Assembly: GCF_946482605.1 (NCBI RefSeq)
Contig: NZ_CAMLSE010000006.1
Location: 248,001-312,000, forward strand
Source of the DNA: an uncultured Dyadobacter sp.
GTDB taxonomy: Bacteria > Bacteroidota > Bacteroidia > Cytophagales > Spirosomataceae
Direction: 5' to 3'
DNA: 64,000 nt
Positions 18,186 to 26,547 of the stretch are shown piece by piece. The translations under genes and the position numbers were made by a program. Every line of letters begins with the position of its first letter. Position 1 is the stretch's first letter. The notes beneath the pieces are model-generated. The model saw only the letters and a list, made by a program, of their open reading frames with translations, was not told the origin of the DNA and ran no database searches.

Positions 18186-19702
18186 TTACTATCGCCATCT
18201 TCTTGCTGGCAATTTCTATCTGTGCATCTGCCGATCCGGCTGTGGTGATTAATGGCACATTTCTCAATGTCGAGCCTTTGTCGAACGTGCAGTACACGGC
18301 GATGGTCAGCGGCCTTCCATCCGGCGCCACTAACGTGGCCTGCTCGTGGAGTTTTACAGGCAAGGCCTCGGGCAACACCGAATCTTACGTGGATGGGCTT
18401 GGTACCCCGGCGATTTCGAAAGTAACGGTTAACAGTCTGCAATGGGCCAATACGCCTACCTCGACCAACAACAAGTGGATCAAGGTGGTGGTAAACTATA
18501 AAGTGGGAGGGACCGCTCAGCCCCCTTTTGAAAAGCAGGAGGCGATCTATGTCAAATACATCGGAACACCAAGTTCGCTGAACATCGCCGGAACCAATTA
18601 TTCAAATGGGGGAAGTAGAAATGTAGCCTGTGGAGCAGCTGCGATTGCGCTTTCGGTTCCGGCTGTTGCGACCGAACCCACTGCTGCGGTCACATATTAC
18701 TGGACCTATCCTTCGGGATGGTCCGGGCCTTCTTCGACTTCTTCGCCCAGCGCGAGTGTAACCTCCAATGCGGGTGGGGGTGGTACAATCAAAGTAGAAG
18801 CCAAAAGAAACGATGGCTCTACACGCACGGCAATCCAGGTTTCGATTACCCGTCCGGCGGTTGGAGCGGGAATATCAGGCATTATCGGAAGTCCTTACAT
18901 CTGCTCGGGAACCAGTAACTACTACCTCGATAATGTTCCAGGCGGTACATCAGTCTCCTGGTCGAAATCAGGTAACGGGATCAATATCAGTGGCGGCAGC
19001 TCCGGGAATTCAGTGAATGTCAGCTTTTTTACCAACGAGCAATACAATATTTTGACTGCTACCATCGGGGATGCTTGTGGCTCGACCACCAAAACCAGGG
19101 AAATTCGGGCGGGCGTGTTTACGACATCGGGTATCAGCGCATCAATGACCGGCCCGGGAGATATCTGCCCGTATTCACCGAGTAACAACGAGACCTATTA
19201 CAGTGTATCGTTGATCCCGTCGACGTATATTTCAAGCGTAAGTTGGCAGTATTCCTCAAATTGGCAGTTCGGCTATAGCCCGTCAGGAAATGATTTCCGG
19301 TTGGTCCCGCCCAATTCCGGTTCCGGGTCTGCCTGGATTGAGGTGGGCCTTCAGAATGAATGCGGCTATTCGGCAGTTTACAGGAAAACTGTCTATGAAC
19401 TGCCCGCCGGATCGTGTACCGGTAGTTTTTTTGCTGTTTATCCTAATCCGGCCAGCGATTTTGTGACTTTGTCTTTTGAAAAGATCGAAGCCGGTTCCGA
19501 CTTGCCGGCTGTGATGGATCTTTACGCCGAAAAAGAGGGAAAGAAAATGAAATCTTTTTCAAGGGAGTCCCTGAAAGTCAAAGACGGGAAAAGTGTCGAA
19601 TTTAATGTCGCAGACCTTCCCCGAGGCACTTATTACCTGCACGTGTTTGATGAGAGGTGGAATATCAAGGAGCCTGTGAAAGTAAGGCTCGTCCTGGAAT
19701 AG
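18179..19702 (+). pseudogene. T9SS type A sorting-domain protein with PKD-like repeats, 5' truncated
   Basis: The frame is open from just after a TAG at 18176-18178 and encodes about 507 residues. It begins in the middle of a signal peptide: PSITIAIFLLAISICASADP has the hydrophobic core and cleavage region but no initiator methionine and no basic n-region. Ig/PKD-like beta repeats rich in Ser, Gly and aromatic residues follow, and the protein ends in a T9SS type A sorting domain (FFAVYPNPASDFVTLSFEKI to YLHVFDERWNIKEPVKVRLV). In an intact form it would be secreted and attached to the cell surface. The head is missing exactly where the RND fragment ends. A TTG at 18203 is available but would give a poor signal peptide. 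Confidence 0.8.
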
Positions 19703-20043
19703 CGAAGATTTTTGTGGGTTCTGGTGCGGGGTAGCGGCAGACGGTCGTTCGTTATCTAAATTACGCGGTGTTGTCAGAGTGATTTTGCTGGCAACCCGTG
19801 TGATTTATCTTTCACGCTCTGCCGACCTGATTGCGAAAGGGTACTAAGCAGAAGCCACGAAGTGCTTGTTGCTTTCTTGCGGTGTATATGGCTGGCTACC
19901 CGTCTGGCACCTCCGGTGGCGGTAATACTCATTGCAAGATAACTCAGAGCTTGGGACTGAGGTTTGCTATCCGGGAGGATTGTATTTTTAGTAAGCATGT
20001 TAGTATGCCTTGTTTAATGTGGTATCCAAGAAGGGCGCCCCAA
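19703..20043. ncRNA. Non-coding leader of IS110 element; candidate bridge RNA region
   Basis: About 340 bases between the T9SS gene and the IS110 transposase start. No convincing protein is encoded, but several short stem-loops are visible: AGCA...TGCT with an inner AAGC/GCTT near 19848-19875, CACC-TCC-GGTG near 19909-19919, CTCAG/CTGAG near 19941-19960 and GCAT-GTTAGT-ATGC near 19994-20008. IS110-family elements such as IS621 make a structured bridge RNA from a non-coding end beside the recombinase gene. That this leader encodes one is an inference from position and folding potential; its ends are unknown. Confidence 0.4.
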
Positions 20044-21042
20044 ATGAAACCAGAATTTTTCATAGGAGTCGATATCTCCAAGCTTACCTTGGATCTTGCT
20101 GTTGTTAATTTTGAAAACGAGCCATTGGCTTCCTTCAAAATTGCCAATACAGAAACTTCAATAATTGATATCCTATCTGTTATAAAGTCCAACCATGGTT
20201 GTTTGCCTAAAAACACCTGTTTCTGTGCAGAGGACATGGGTTTGTATGCATCCTATCTGAGAAAAGTCCTTGGCGCAAAAAAATACAAGTTGTGTCTGGA
20301 ATCGCCCTTGCGAATAAAACGGTCCATCGGAATTCAAAGGGGGAAAAATGATTCCCTTGACGCTGTGAGGATAGCCCGTTACGCTTGCAGCAACTACAGT
20401 CTGCTCCATATCAGGAGCATTCCCAGGCCATGCATTATGGATCTGAAAAACTTAGCCACGATCCGGAAGCGACTTCTTAAAACCCATAAGATGCTCACCC
20501 AACCCAAAAAAATTGAAGACTATTATCAGCAAACAGTGCCTGCTTTATCGAGCAGCGCCATGTGTTCAAGTTCGATAGCGGCCTTACAAGCTGACATTAA
20601 GATGGTTGAAAGGCGGATGGATGAGATCATCGCAACAGACGAGCATTTAAGCAACCTGCTGGCAATTATGATATCAATCCCCAGAATTGGGAAAGTGACG
20701 GCGACTCAGATCCTGATCGCAACTAATGAGTTTAAATGGATCTGCTGCCCGAAGAAGTTTGCCAGTTTTTGCGGGGTGGCCCCATTTCAGTTTAAGTCCG
20801 GCACCAGTCTTAACAGCAGGGCAAGGGTCTCCAACCTTGCAAACCGTGAATTGAAGAGCCTGATTCACATGGCGGCGGTCGGCTACGCGAAAAAAGGACA
20901 AAATGATTTCCTGGGCAAGTATTATAAAAGAAAAATCCAGGAAGGCAAGAAGCCAATGAGTGTTTTGAATGCTGTTCGCAATAAATTGATCCAGAGGATA
21001 TTTGCCTGTGTAAAAGCAGGCACTTATTACGTGGACTGCTAA
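20044..21042 (+). mobile_element. IS110-family transposase (serine/DEDD recombinase)
   Basis: A 332-residue transposase of normal family length. The N-terminal RuvC-like DEDD domain shows FIGVDISKLTLDLAVVNF, an acidic CAEDMG segment and the KNDSLDAVRIARYA motif. The C-terminal Transposase_20 domain shows ISIPRIGKVTATQILIATNE and FCGVAPFQFKSGTS, the SG segment holding the presumed catalytic serine, then NRELKSLIHMAA. The ATG at 20044 starts directly at the domain; the open frame runs back to 19831 without further homology. It appears intact. IS110 elements often lack terminal inverted repeats, so the element ends were not placed. It lies 1.9 kb from the recombination junction at 18180. Confidence 0.9.
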
Positions 21043-21332
21043 GATATGGGGCTATTGGGCACAAATTGCTAGGGCGATGTCCAGGCTATAATGCCTATCC
21101 GTTTTTATTTAGCTTACTGTGTACAAGTCAGCGTTGATACAGTATATCGGAATGCCGAGCAGGGATTACCTATTATCCGTATTGATAACTGTGGAGCTGG
21201 GCCCCATTTTTCTTTCATTCGCCTGTTACCTTCACTTAGGCGGTTGGCCATTGGATAACCCGAGCTTGCCGTTTGTTCATTCAAACGGGATAAGCCCGGC
21301 ACAACTGTGTAGATAGCTGAAAAAAGCATTGT
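21043..21332. other. Region downstream of IS110 transposase
   Basis: About 290 bases with no supported gene. The right end of the IS110 element must lie in here, but no terminal repeat is clear enough to place it. Confidence 0.35.
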
Positions 21333-21611
21333 ATGTCTTGCTACGGTTTCTCAGAAATACATGATTTTGACCTTGATCAATTCATTCCCTACATGGGATG
21401 GATAGGAGCCAAACTGGTAAAAATATATACACAGGAAGACACCGACTACTTCTATTTGCATGACGAAACGGCCGGCAGGCTGTTTGAATTTCAATTCGGT
21501 GCAGCTAGCGATGAAAAGGCTAAATTTCGATATGACCATGTCGTGGATGACTATCGCCACTGGAAGCAAAGTCTACCACTTGATAACAGCGATATAGGGA
21601 ACATTGCCTAG
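21333..21611 (+). CDS. Small hypothetical protein, 92 aa
   Basis: A 92-residue, acidic, soluble-looking protein with no signal peptide or membrane span. Aromatic residues are frequent (YFYLHDETAGRLFEFQF) and the C-terminus has a DHVVDDYRHWKQSL stretch. The composition looks like a real small domain, but no family is recognised. It stands alone between the IS110 element and a non-coding stretch. It could be an immunity- or antitoxin-type protein, but nothing in the sequence proves that. Confidence 0.45.
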   Translation: MSCYGFSEIHDFDLDQFIPYMGWIGAKLVKIYTQEDTDYFYLHDETAGRLFEFQFGAASDEKAKFRYDHVVDDYRHWKQSLPLDNSDIGNIA

Positions 21612-22224
21612 ACCGTTAAAGTTGTAATTAAGTCAATAATACTTACTGGTGGATATTCAGATCATTATCAAAATGATGTGTGTTGTCGGCGGGTCATTTA
21701 CTAGCGGCTCTGGGTGATTTTGGGTTACGAGTCTCTGGCCTGGTTTCCGGTGGGAAGTGTCACAAATTTCTTCAGCTGATGATCATAGTTTGCCAGCAAA
21801 AAAGGGTGCGGCCTCTCTGCTATAAGCGGAACACTCTTTATCGTTGTCATTTCAAAGTCGTTTTTTCCTGACCTCCTCAGATCTGGTTGACCCGACGGTT
21901 TTGTTTTCCGTAGTCTGCAAATCAGCCTTTTATTTAAATGAATTGGTGCGCGGTACGGGATCGACCAACCCGCTGGTTGTTGCTGTCGTCACCTGGGGAC
22001 GGCCCGATTTTGGGCATGTTCTATGGTCGCATATGCACGATGACGGCTGAGATAGCATCCATCATCCATTGACGGCTGGCTGAAAAAGCAAAATTAATTG
22101 TAAAATAAACTTAATGTTAATTTACAATTAATTCTACATATAATATAAAAAACTTATATTCAGACACTTTTGCGCATGCAACTGCCGGACACTTCTCTAT
22201 CAACAACCAAACTTGTTAAGGTAA
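21612..22224. other. Gene-poor stretch after IS110 region
   Basis: About 610 bases with no supported coding frame. Its main features are an AT-rich inverted repeat (22093-22136) and an AT-rich block running to 22160. Short open frames on both strands have low-quality composition. It precedes an AraC tail remnant, so it may be debris of a lost regulator gene or insertion. Confidence 0.4.
22093..22136. repeat. AT-rich inverted repeat
   Basis: AATTAATTGTAAA and TTTACAATTAATT are perfect 13-base complementary arms around a spacer of about 16 bases. Coordinates are good to within one or two bases. There is no T-run, so this is more likely a binding site or element remnant than a terminator. Confidence 0.6.
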
Positions 22225-22380
22225 CGAGTGTCCGTGTCAGAAGCGGGCTACCAAATGGGTTTCGAGAATCTGGGGCATTTTAAGAAGATGTTTGAAAGGG
22301 CACATCGGAAAAAGCCGAAGCTGTATAGTAGTGAAGTGAAGAGTGGTCCCGAAAACGGTGAAAGCAGGTATACGTTTTGA
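22225..22380 (+). pseudogene. AraC-family regulator, C-terminal tail remnant
   Basis: The 51 codons after an in-frame TAA encode SVSEAGYQMGFENLGHFKKM and then FERAHRKKPKLYSS. This is the second helix-turn-helix of an AraC/XylS DNA-binding domain (pattern A-x2-x-GF-x5-F-x3-F-K-x5-P). Everything upstream of this helix is missing and replaced by non-coding sequence. It is a decayed gene tail that ends just before the next gene. Confidence 0.65.
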
Positions 22381-22430
22381 TTTGTAAGAGAAAATTCATC
22401 TCTTGCCCACAACAAAAACAGTGTATTCAA

Positions 22431-23021
22431 ATGCTTAGTAAAACCATTGTGATGGCCGCATTTCTGGCCAGTACGTTTTGTGCCCAGGTGCAGGCTGGTA
22501 ATCCGTCATTTCCCCGGCACACCTTGGCAAAGGCAGTCCCGGATTCGATTGACTTGACTAAAATCCCTTACAGCGAAAAGGAACTGACCGCATTTCCCAT
22601 TTTTGACCCGCCGACCGACATCGTCCCCCTGAATAAACCCCTTATACGCGATTTTGACAGGCTATTTTTCCCCACGAAACAGGGAATGACTCCTTTGGAA
22701 GGGAGAGTTTACAAGGCATTTATGACGAGTGTGACAGGTAAAGAATGGTCGTTGCCGTTCTTTGAAAAGAGTTATCGCGACCTGATCATAGCGGCGGGCG
22801 GCGCGCTGATTTATCAGGGAAAAGTGGCGGCGACAGAGCTGGAACGCATTAAGGATGAGGCCACGTATTTCGGCGAAGAGGGTTCGATAGACTACACCGA
22901 TACGGTGGTGAAAGTTTACGCAATCCGTAGAAAAGAAGGTGATCATATCTTTGTGCAGTTTTCGGGATACAGTGCAGGCGGGTCTATCCAGATTTTGCAA
23001 TTGCCTAAAAAGGAGAAATGA
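22431..23021 (+). CDS. Exported hypothetical protein, 196 aa
   Basis: A 196-residue protein with a good signal peptide (KTIVMAAFLASTFCAQVQAG). The mature part begins with proline-rich KIPYSEKELTAFPIFDPPTD, then a mixed alpha/beta segment and a C-terminal beta-rich stretch (VKVYAIRRKEGDHIFVQFSG). The ATG at 22431 was chosen because the signal peptide starts there. I do not recognise the family. It is likely periplasmic or surface-exposed. It stands alone between two pseudogenes, yet its frame is intact, so it is probably functional. Confidence 0.6.
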   Translation: MLSKTIVMAAFLASTFCAQVQAGNPSFPRHTLAKAVPDSIDLTKIPYSEKELTAFPIFDPPTDIVPLNKPLIRDFDRLFFPTKQGMTPLEGRVYKAFMTSVTGKEWSLPFFEKSYRDLIIAAGGALIYQGKVAATELERIKDEATYFGEEGSIDYTDTVVKVYAIRRKEGDHIFVQFSGYSAGGSIQILQLPKKEK

Positions 23022-23088
23022 GCTTAAGCGTGCGAAAGTCTCTGGCTATCCGGCCGGGGACTTAACACAGATCTAAATATCAAAAATC

Positions 23089-23510
23089 ATGAGAGCCATT
23101 AATCTCTGGATCAATTTCAACGGTAATGCCGAAGAAGCATTCGCTTTTTTGCAAATCCATTTTCGGCCGAGAGTATACAAAGATCGTCGGTTTTTGGGAC
23201 TTGGCCAGCGACGAATTCTGCCCCCCCGAAATCGACGAAATTATGACCATCGTGTTGCCGCTCGGCAAACACAACGACTTGATATGCAATGGTAATTCAT
23301 CCTTTATGGGGCGCGTCGACGAAAATGAGAACCAATCGAAAATCGCCATCAGCGCCAGAAGCCGCAAAGAAGGGGAGCGGCTGTTCGAAGGGCTCTGTCC
23401 AGGCGGAAATTTCGAGGGCCATTCGGCAAAAGTCCGCGGGGAACCTAGGCAGGCATGTTCGGCGACCGGTACGGGATTTAGTGGATTACCGTGTTTAACC
23501 GTTTAAAAAT
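23089..23510 (+). pseudogene. Broken VOC/PhnB-like (glyoxalase superfamily) gene
   Basis: The first frame encodes MRAINLWINFNGNAEEAFAF, the typical start of a PhnB-type VOC protein. After a T-run near 23145 the homology jumps one frame to CKSIFGREYTKIVGFWDLAS and continues through LPLGKHNDLICN and DENENQSKIAISARSRKEGE. It then jumps again near 23445 to MFGDRYGI, followed by an in-frame TAG and WITVFN. At least two frameshifts and one stop therefore interrupt what would be a protein of about 140 residues. Intact relatives are small dimeric metal-binding proteins of unclear substrate. Confidence 0.75.
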
Positions 23511-23534
23511 AGAGCGTTTGATTCCTTACTGGTG

Positions 23535-23594
23535 AAAAGTGTTATTTGCAGATTACAAGTCTGCCGTAATTTGTAATCTGCGGATAAAACTTTT
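23535..23594. repeat. 60-bp palindromic element, copy 1
   Basis: The arms at 23535-23558 and 23571-23594 are complementary at 21 of 24 positions around a 12-base centre. The sequence (AAGTGTTATTT...ATTACAA...TTTGTAA...) closely resembles the palindrome at 33439-33495, which overlaps the promoter and start codon of an AAA_14 ATPase gene. Here no ATPase follows; the nearest gene is the RhuM-Fic gene 195 bases downstream. The central box equivalent to TAAATTTG reads GTAATTTG. Confidence 0.75.
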
Positions 23595-23789
23595 GCTTCC
23601 TTGTTATGCTTTATCTGTAAGCCTAGACCATGTCAGCTGCAAAGACTTCACGGTCGATTTGTGAGAGTGCATTTTTGGACGTGATCATCGCCGACAATAT
23701 CCCTAGTTGCTTGCCTGGTTTCTGGTTGTGGTATTAAACCTATATATATTGTTGAGCTTTTATTGGTAGAAGAAATGTAGATTGAATGC

Positions 23790-24760
23790 ATGGAGAGTAA
23801 AATTGAGATTTATCAGAGTCAGGACGGGGAGACATCCATAGATGTAATATTTGAGCAGGATACGGTATGGCTTACCAATGCTCAACTGGTTACACTATTC
23901 GATTCGAGCAAGGCCAACATCAGTGAGCATATAAAGCACATCTTTTTGTCCGGTGAACTGGATGACGTTCCAACTGTTCGGAAATTCCGAACAGTTCAAA
24001 AAGAGGGAAGTCGACTGATCGAACGAGACAGGATCCACTACAACCTTGATGTGATCATTGCTGTAGGGTACAGGGTAAATTCCAAGCAAGGGACCAGATT
24101 CCGGCAATGGGCAACCCAGCGCTTAAAAGATTTTCTTGTAAGAGGTTATGCGATTAATGAGACCAGATTAAAGCAAAAGCAGCAACATATTCAAACGCTA
24201 CAAGAAGGCATCCGAATTCTTAGCCGGGCGATCGAAGAAAAAGTGGATTCCGAGGATTTGAGATGGCTTGCCACTTTTGCAAAAGGACTAGCACTGCTGG
24301 ACGACTACGATCATGAACGACTGGACAGGAAAGGCCGGACTGTGCGCCCGGCCGCGTATCCAGATCTGACAGAGTATCACGCTGTCGTCGATGCAATGAA
24401 GGCTGACTTTGATTCAGCTGTCTTTGGAAAGGAAAAGGATGGAAGCTTTCAAAGTGCTATCGCGCAAATTAGCAAAGGCTTTGGTGATGAGGATTTTTAT
24501 CCCTCTGTGGAAGAAAAGGCAGCGACTTTACTCTATCTTATCATCAAGAATCATAGTTTTGTAGACGGCAACAAGCGTATCGCCGCGGCATGTTTCCTGC
24601 TATTTTTAGAAAGAAACAATTTGTTAATATCTGATAGCGGTGATCCAATTATTAGTAGCGAGGCGCTAGCCAGCCTGACACTTTTACCGCAGCCAGTAAG
24701 CCGGAGGAGATGGAGACAGTAAAAAATCTCATCATCAGTATACTCAACAGAAACCAGTAG
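23790..24760 (+). pseudogene. RhuM-Fic/Doc fusion protein with 3' frameshift
   Basis: The N-terminal part (residues 1-150) is a RhuM-type virulence/KilA-like domain: WLTNAQLVTLFDSSKANISE, RDRIHYNLDVIIAVGYRVNS and QGTRFRQWATQRLKDFLVRG. The C-terminal part is a Fic/Doc domain with the active motif NHSFVDGNKRIAAACFLLFL, the Doc-type HxFxDxNKR form. The frame stops at 24722, but a one-base shift in a T-run near 24680 restores a family-like ending (LTAASKPEEMETVKNLIISI) that stops at 24760. The core Fic motif is upstream of the shift, so partial activity is possible. Related proteins modify targets by AMP or phosphate transfer and are often toxin-like. The shift could also be a sequencing error. 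Confidence 0.75.
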
Positions 24761-24882
24761 TTTTTGTATCTGATTTGGTTCTCTACTTGGTTAATTAACT
24801 GATAGTGAGGTTGGTGTATATTTTGTATCGGCAAGTAATAGGCCACAAATACCAATAAGAACCAATAATCAAAGTTAACAAG

Positions 24883-24915
24883 AACCGCATAGGAGCAATC
24901 TGATGCGGTTTTATT
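24883..24915 (+). terminator. Probable rho-independent terminator
   Basis: Stem AACCGCAT (24883-24890) and ATGCGGTT (24903-24910) with a 12-base loop, followed by TTATTAC and a T-run. It fits termination of the RhuM-Fic transcript. Confidence 0.65.
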
Positions 24916-24957
24916 ACTTTTTGCCTTGTAGCCTTAGGATCGCTGCCGGGCGCGATC

Positions 24958-25047
24958 GCATGGCGTTTGCCATGCAGTGAGGCTCTTCTACCCGTTCCGA
25001 CTCTTCGGCCTGCTGGCACCTCCCAAACTGTAGGCTAGAGAGGTGCC
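24958..25047. repeat. GC-rich paired hairpins
   Basis: GCATGGC-GTTT-GCCATGC (24958-24975) is a perfect 7-base stem. GGCACCTC (25015-25022) pairs perfectly with GAGGTGCC (25040-25047). The layout resembles a REP-like or structured intergenic element; no family is recognised. Confidence 0.45.
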
Positions 25048-25080
25048 GGTGTATGCGTTGCGATGACAGCTTATGCTTTA

Positions 25081-26517
25081 TTAATTGCTCCCACTTTTAG
25101 CGGCCGGTAATACTTTTTCTATTTCCGAAGGAGGAATCGGGAAGGCTTTTTTCTGCTTCTCAAATTCAGCGGTCAGCTCCGCGACAATTTCAGGGTTCTG
25201 TTTGGCCAGGTCATATTTCTCGCTCGGATCATTCTCAATGTTATAGAGCAACGGTACTGTATGTGTCTCAGGCGCGACTGGCGAATAGGAAGCATGGGTA
25301 ACGAAATGCGCTTTCCAGGCACCTTTGCGGACAGCAAACACATTTTCATTGATATAATAAGGCAGCATTTCCCGTGCCTTGTCTTGCCGACCGGTTAGCA
25401 CGCCGGTCTGATCGATTCCGTCCAGAACCAGGTTTTTATCCAGACTCACGCCCGCCAGGGTGCTGGCAGTAGGGAAAATGTCCAGCGCGCTGATCAGGGC
25501 CTCGCTTACGACGTTGGCTTTGATTTTGCCCGGCCACCACGCAATGCCGGGAACGCGTATTCCTCCCTCATAGGTAGAGTTTTTGCCTTCATATAGCAAG
25601 CCGGCAGATCCCGCATGATCTTTCATCGGCAGCCATGGCCCATTGTCGCTCGTAAAAATAACCAATGTGTTCTGATCCAGTTTAAGTTCTTTGAGTGTTT
25701 GAAGGATTTGTCCTACACTCCAGTCCAGCTCCGCCACCACGTCACCATAGAGTCCCCGCTTGCTTTTGCCTTCAAATTGCGGCGACGCATATAGTGGGGT
25801 ATGAGGGAAGTTACTGGCATAGTACATAAAGAAGGGTTTGTCCTTACTTTTCTTGATGAAGTTAACCACCTCCTCGGTATAGCGTTTGGTAAGAAAATGC
25901 TGGTCAGGCTCTTCCTCGATAATGGTTTCATTTCGGTACAATGGTAATGTGGGCGCATTGGCACGCGGGCCCGGAGGGATGTTGTAGGCACCATCTTTAT
26001 GGGTACTAAATACCTTGCCCATATCATTGGAATACGGTACACCAAACCAATAGTCAAACCCCTGGCGTGTGGGTAGGAATTCTTGTAAATGTCCTAAATG
26101 CCATTTGCCCACGAGACCTGTCGCGTATCCTTTCATTTTGAGCATTTCAGCTATCGTGATCTCTTTCAGGGGCAGGCCGCTCGCTGAATTTTGGCGAAAA
26201 ACGTCCCCCTTGCCGTAAACACCCGTACGGGCCGGCAGCCTGCCGGTGAGCAGCCCTGCCCTGGCGGGCGTGCACACCGCCGAACTGGAATAGAACTGCG
26301 TAAAGCGCATGCCTTCGGTAGCCATCCGATCCAGATAGGGCGTGCGGATGGTGGGATGCCCATAAGACGCCAGATCACCATAGCCCAGGTCGTCGGCCAG
26401 GATGACGATAATATTAGGAGATTTAGCTTTTTGCGCGGTAGCGAAACTGGTAATCAGCAGCATCGCAACGATTCCGTGAAGGAAAGTCAGGCGGCGAATA
26501 TTCAATTTGTCCATCAT
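25081..26517 (-). CDS. Sulfatase (S1 family, formylglycine-dependent)
   Basis: A 478-residue exported sulfatase, hydrolysing a sulfate ester. It has a signal peptide (LHGIVAMLLITSFATAQ), the metal-binding start NIIVILADDLGYGDLASYGH with D42 and D43, and the FGly signature CTPARAGLLTGR, whose cysteine 82 would be converted to formylglycine. It also has GKWHLGH and the calcium-site segment FTSDNGPWLP. It is the last gene of the sigma-FecR-SusC-SusD operon, 31 bases after SusD, which suggests a polysaccharide utilisation locus for a sulfated glycan. An anaerobic-type or FGE-type maturase is not in the window. The exact glycan is not predictable from the sequence. Confidence 0.92.
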   Translation of the reverse strand: MMDKLNIRRLTFLHGIVAMLLITSFATAQKAKSPNIIVILADDLGYGDLASYGHPTIRTPYLDRMATEGMRFTQFYSSSAVCTPARAGLLTGRLPARTGVYGKGDVFRQNSASGLPLKEITIAEMLKMKGYATGLVGKWHLGHLQEFLPTRQGFDYWFGVPYSNDMGKVFSTHKDGAYNIPPGPRANAPTLPLYRNETIIEEEPDQHFLTKRYTEEVVNFIKKSKDKPFFMYYASNFPHTPLYASPQFEGKSKRGLYGDVVAELDWSVGQILQTLKELKLDQNTLVIFTSDNGPWLPMKDHAGSAGLLYEGKNSTYEGGIRVPGIAWWPGKIKANVVSEALISALDIFPTASTLAGVSLDKNLVLDGIDQTGVLTGRQDKAREMLPYYINENVFAVRKGAWKAHFVTHASYSPVAPETHTVPLLYNIENDPSEKYDLAKQNPEIVAELTAEFEKQKKAFPIPPSEIEKVLPAAKSGSN

Positions 26518-26547
26518 TTTGCGAGAAAGTAGCTTGTAAGAGTTTGG

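Larger units (their letters stand above)
24761..25080. other. Non-coding structured stretch between RhuM-Fic and sulfatase genes
   Basis: About 320 bases with no supported gene. It contains a probable terminator (24883-24910), a GC-rich hairpin (24958-24975) and an 8-base inverted repeat GGCACCTC/GAGGTGCC (25015-25047). The last two lie in a G+C-rich block of about 110 bases that contrasts with the AT-rich surroundings. Confidence 0.45.

Noticed and set aside
21680..22050. Two short plus-strand frames in the gene-poor stretch
   Set aside because: Low-quality composition, no start context and no recognisable domain; treated as non-coding.
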